A stretch of DNA of 6,087 nt from Gammaproteobacteria bacterium (lineage in GTDB: Bacteria > Pseudomonadota > Gammaproteobacteria > Steroidobacterales > Steroidobacteraceae), in contig VBNY01000220.1 of the NCBI GenBank assembly GCA_005877705.1, positions 1-6,087 of the forward strand, written 5' to 3'. Shown piece by piece: positions 5,654 to 6,087 of this stretch (its first letter is position 1; every line of letters begins with the position of its first letter). The notes beneath the pieces are model-generated. The model saw only the letters and a program-made list of their open reading frames with translations. It was not told the DNA's origin and ran no database searches. The translations under genes and the position numbers were made by a program.

Positions 5654-6087
5654 TCAGCCGTGGCGGCGCTGGAACTCCTTCATGAAGGCGATCAGAGCCT
5701 CGACGCCCGCGGGCGGCATGGCGTTGTAAAGGCTGGCGCGCATTCCGCCCACCGAGCGGTGGCCCTCCAGATTGGTGAGCCCGGCGGCGTGTGCTTGCGC
5801 GAGGAACGTCTGGTCGAGCTCTGGTTTGGCCAGCGTGAACGGCACGTTCATCCACGAGCGGCAGTTCCTCGCCACCGGGTTGCGGTAGAACCCGGACTCG
5901 TCGATGGCGCGATAGAGCTGCTCCGCCTTGGCGCGGTTGCGCTCCCCGACGCGCGCCGTGCCGCCCTGGCTTTTGAGCCATTTGAACACCAGCCCGGCCA
6001 CGTACCAGGCGAACGTCGGGGGCGTGTTGAGCATCGAGCCCTGATCGGCCATCGCCTCGTAGTCCCACACGGACGGCGTGCCCGGCC
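5654..6087 (-). CDS. serC: Phosphoserine aminotransferase, C-terminal part (5' end outside window)
   Basis: This PLP enzyme transaminates 3-phosphohydroxypyruvate with glutamate to phosphoserine, the second step of serine synthesis; in many bacteria it also serves pyridoxal-phosphate synthesis. The frame is open from the right edge to TGA at 5656-5654, giving 143 residues of an expected 360 or so. Visible family motifs include GSMLNTPPTFAWY (its Asn-Thr pair binds PLP phosphate from the partner subunit in E. coli), LVFKWLKSQGG, the segment around MNVPFTLA, and GHRSVGGMRASLYNAMP near the end, which carries substrate-binding residues. The protein ends EFQRRHG, as in E. coli (EFERRHG). The catalytic lysine and the true start lie beyond position 6087. 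A GTG at 6070-6068 is only an internal valine codon (SVWDYEAM). The gene is followed after seven bases by serA. Confidence 0.97.
   Translation of the reverse strand, partial: PGTPSVWDYEAMADQGSMLNTPPTFAWYVAGLVFKWLKSQGGTARVGERNRAKAEQLYRAIDESGFYRNPVARNCRSWMNVPFTLAKPELDQTFLAQAHAAGLTNLEGHRSVGGMRASLYNAMPPAGVEALIAFMKEFQRRHG

Noticed and set aside
4369..5685. 438-codon plus-strand open frame opposite serA
   Set aside because: It covers serA and its junctions on the other strand, has no recognisable motif, and has the biased composition of a shadow frame.
6068..6070. GTG as a start codon for the right-edge gene
   Set aside because: Upstream codons continue in frame to the edge with SerC-like sequence, so this is an internal valine codon of a truncated gene.

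Overview
The window is a GC-rich (about two-thirds G+C by eye) stretch of bacterial chromosome carrying six housekeeping genes, all on the minus strand. In transcription order (right to left) they are serC (3' part only), serA, pheA, aroA, cmk and rpsA (5' part only). The backbone serC–pheA–aroA–cmk–rpsA is the serine/aromatic supraoperon typical of Gammaproteobacteria. The AroA and PheA sequences resemble those I remember from Xanthomonas and Pseudomonas. Between pheA and aroA there are none of the hisC/tyrA genes that pseudomonads carry there. My best guess is a gammaproteobacterium near Xanthomonadales, Nevskiales or Steroidobacterales; the genus cannot be read from this sequence alone.

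Layout: 5654-6087 is the C-terminal 143 residues of phosphoserine aminotransferase. 4477-5646 is a short, ACT-domain 3-phosphoglycerate dehydrogenase. 3318-4466 is the bifunctional chorismate mutase/prephenate dehydratase. 1960-3306 is EPSP synthase of the class II (CP4-like) type. 1270-1953 is cytidylate kinase. 1-1113 is the N-terminal 371 residues of ribosomal protein S1. The first five genes are separated by only 6-11 bases, with no good Shine-Dalgarno sequence in any gap, so they are probably one transcript with coupled translation. The only sizeable gap is the 156 bases between cmk and rpsA. It folds, on the mRNA strand, into three successive hairpins that each show GGA in the loop, followed by a degenerate GAAG ribosome-binding site. 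This is the architecture of the S1 autoregulatory leader known from gammaproteobacterial rpsA.

How the genes work together: SerA and SerC catalyse the first two steps from 3-phosphoglycerate to serine. AroA makes EPSP, the immediate precursor of chorismate. PheA turns chorismate into phenylpyruvate. Cmk recycles CMP/dCMP, and S1 brings mRNA to the ribosome, so the cluster ties amino-acid supply to nucleotide and translation capacity. No mobile elements, CRISPR arrays, tRNA or rRNA genes were seen. I found no undescribed system. The items most worth a second look are the rpsA leader, the serA insertion in the supraoperon, the class II AroA, and a strong hairpin inside cmk.
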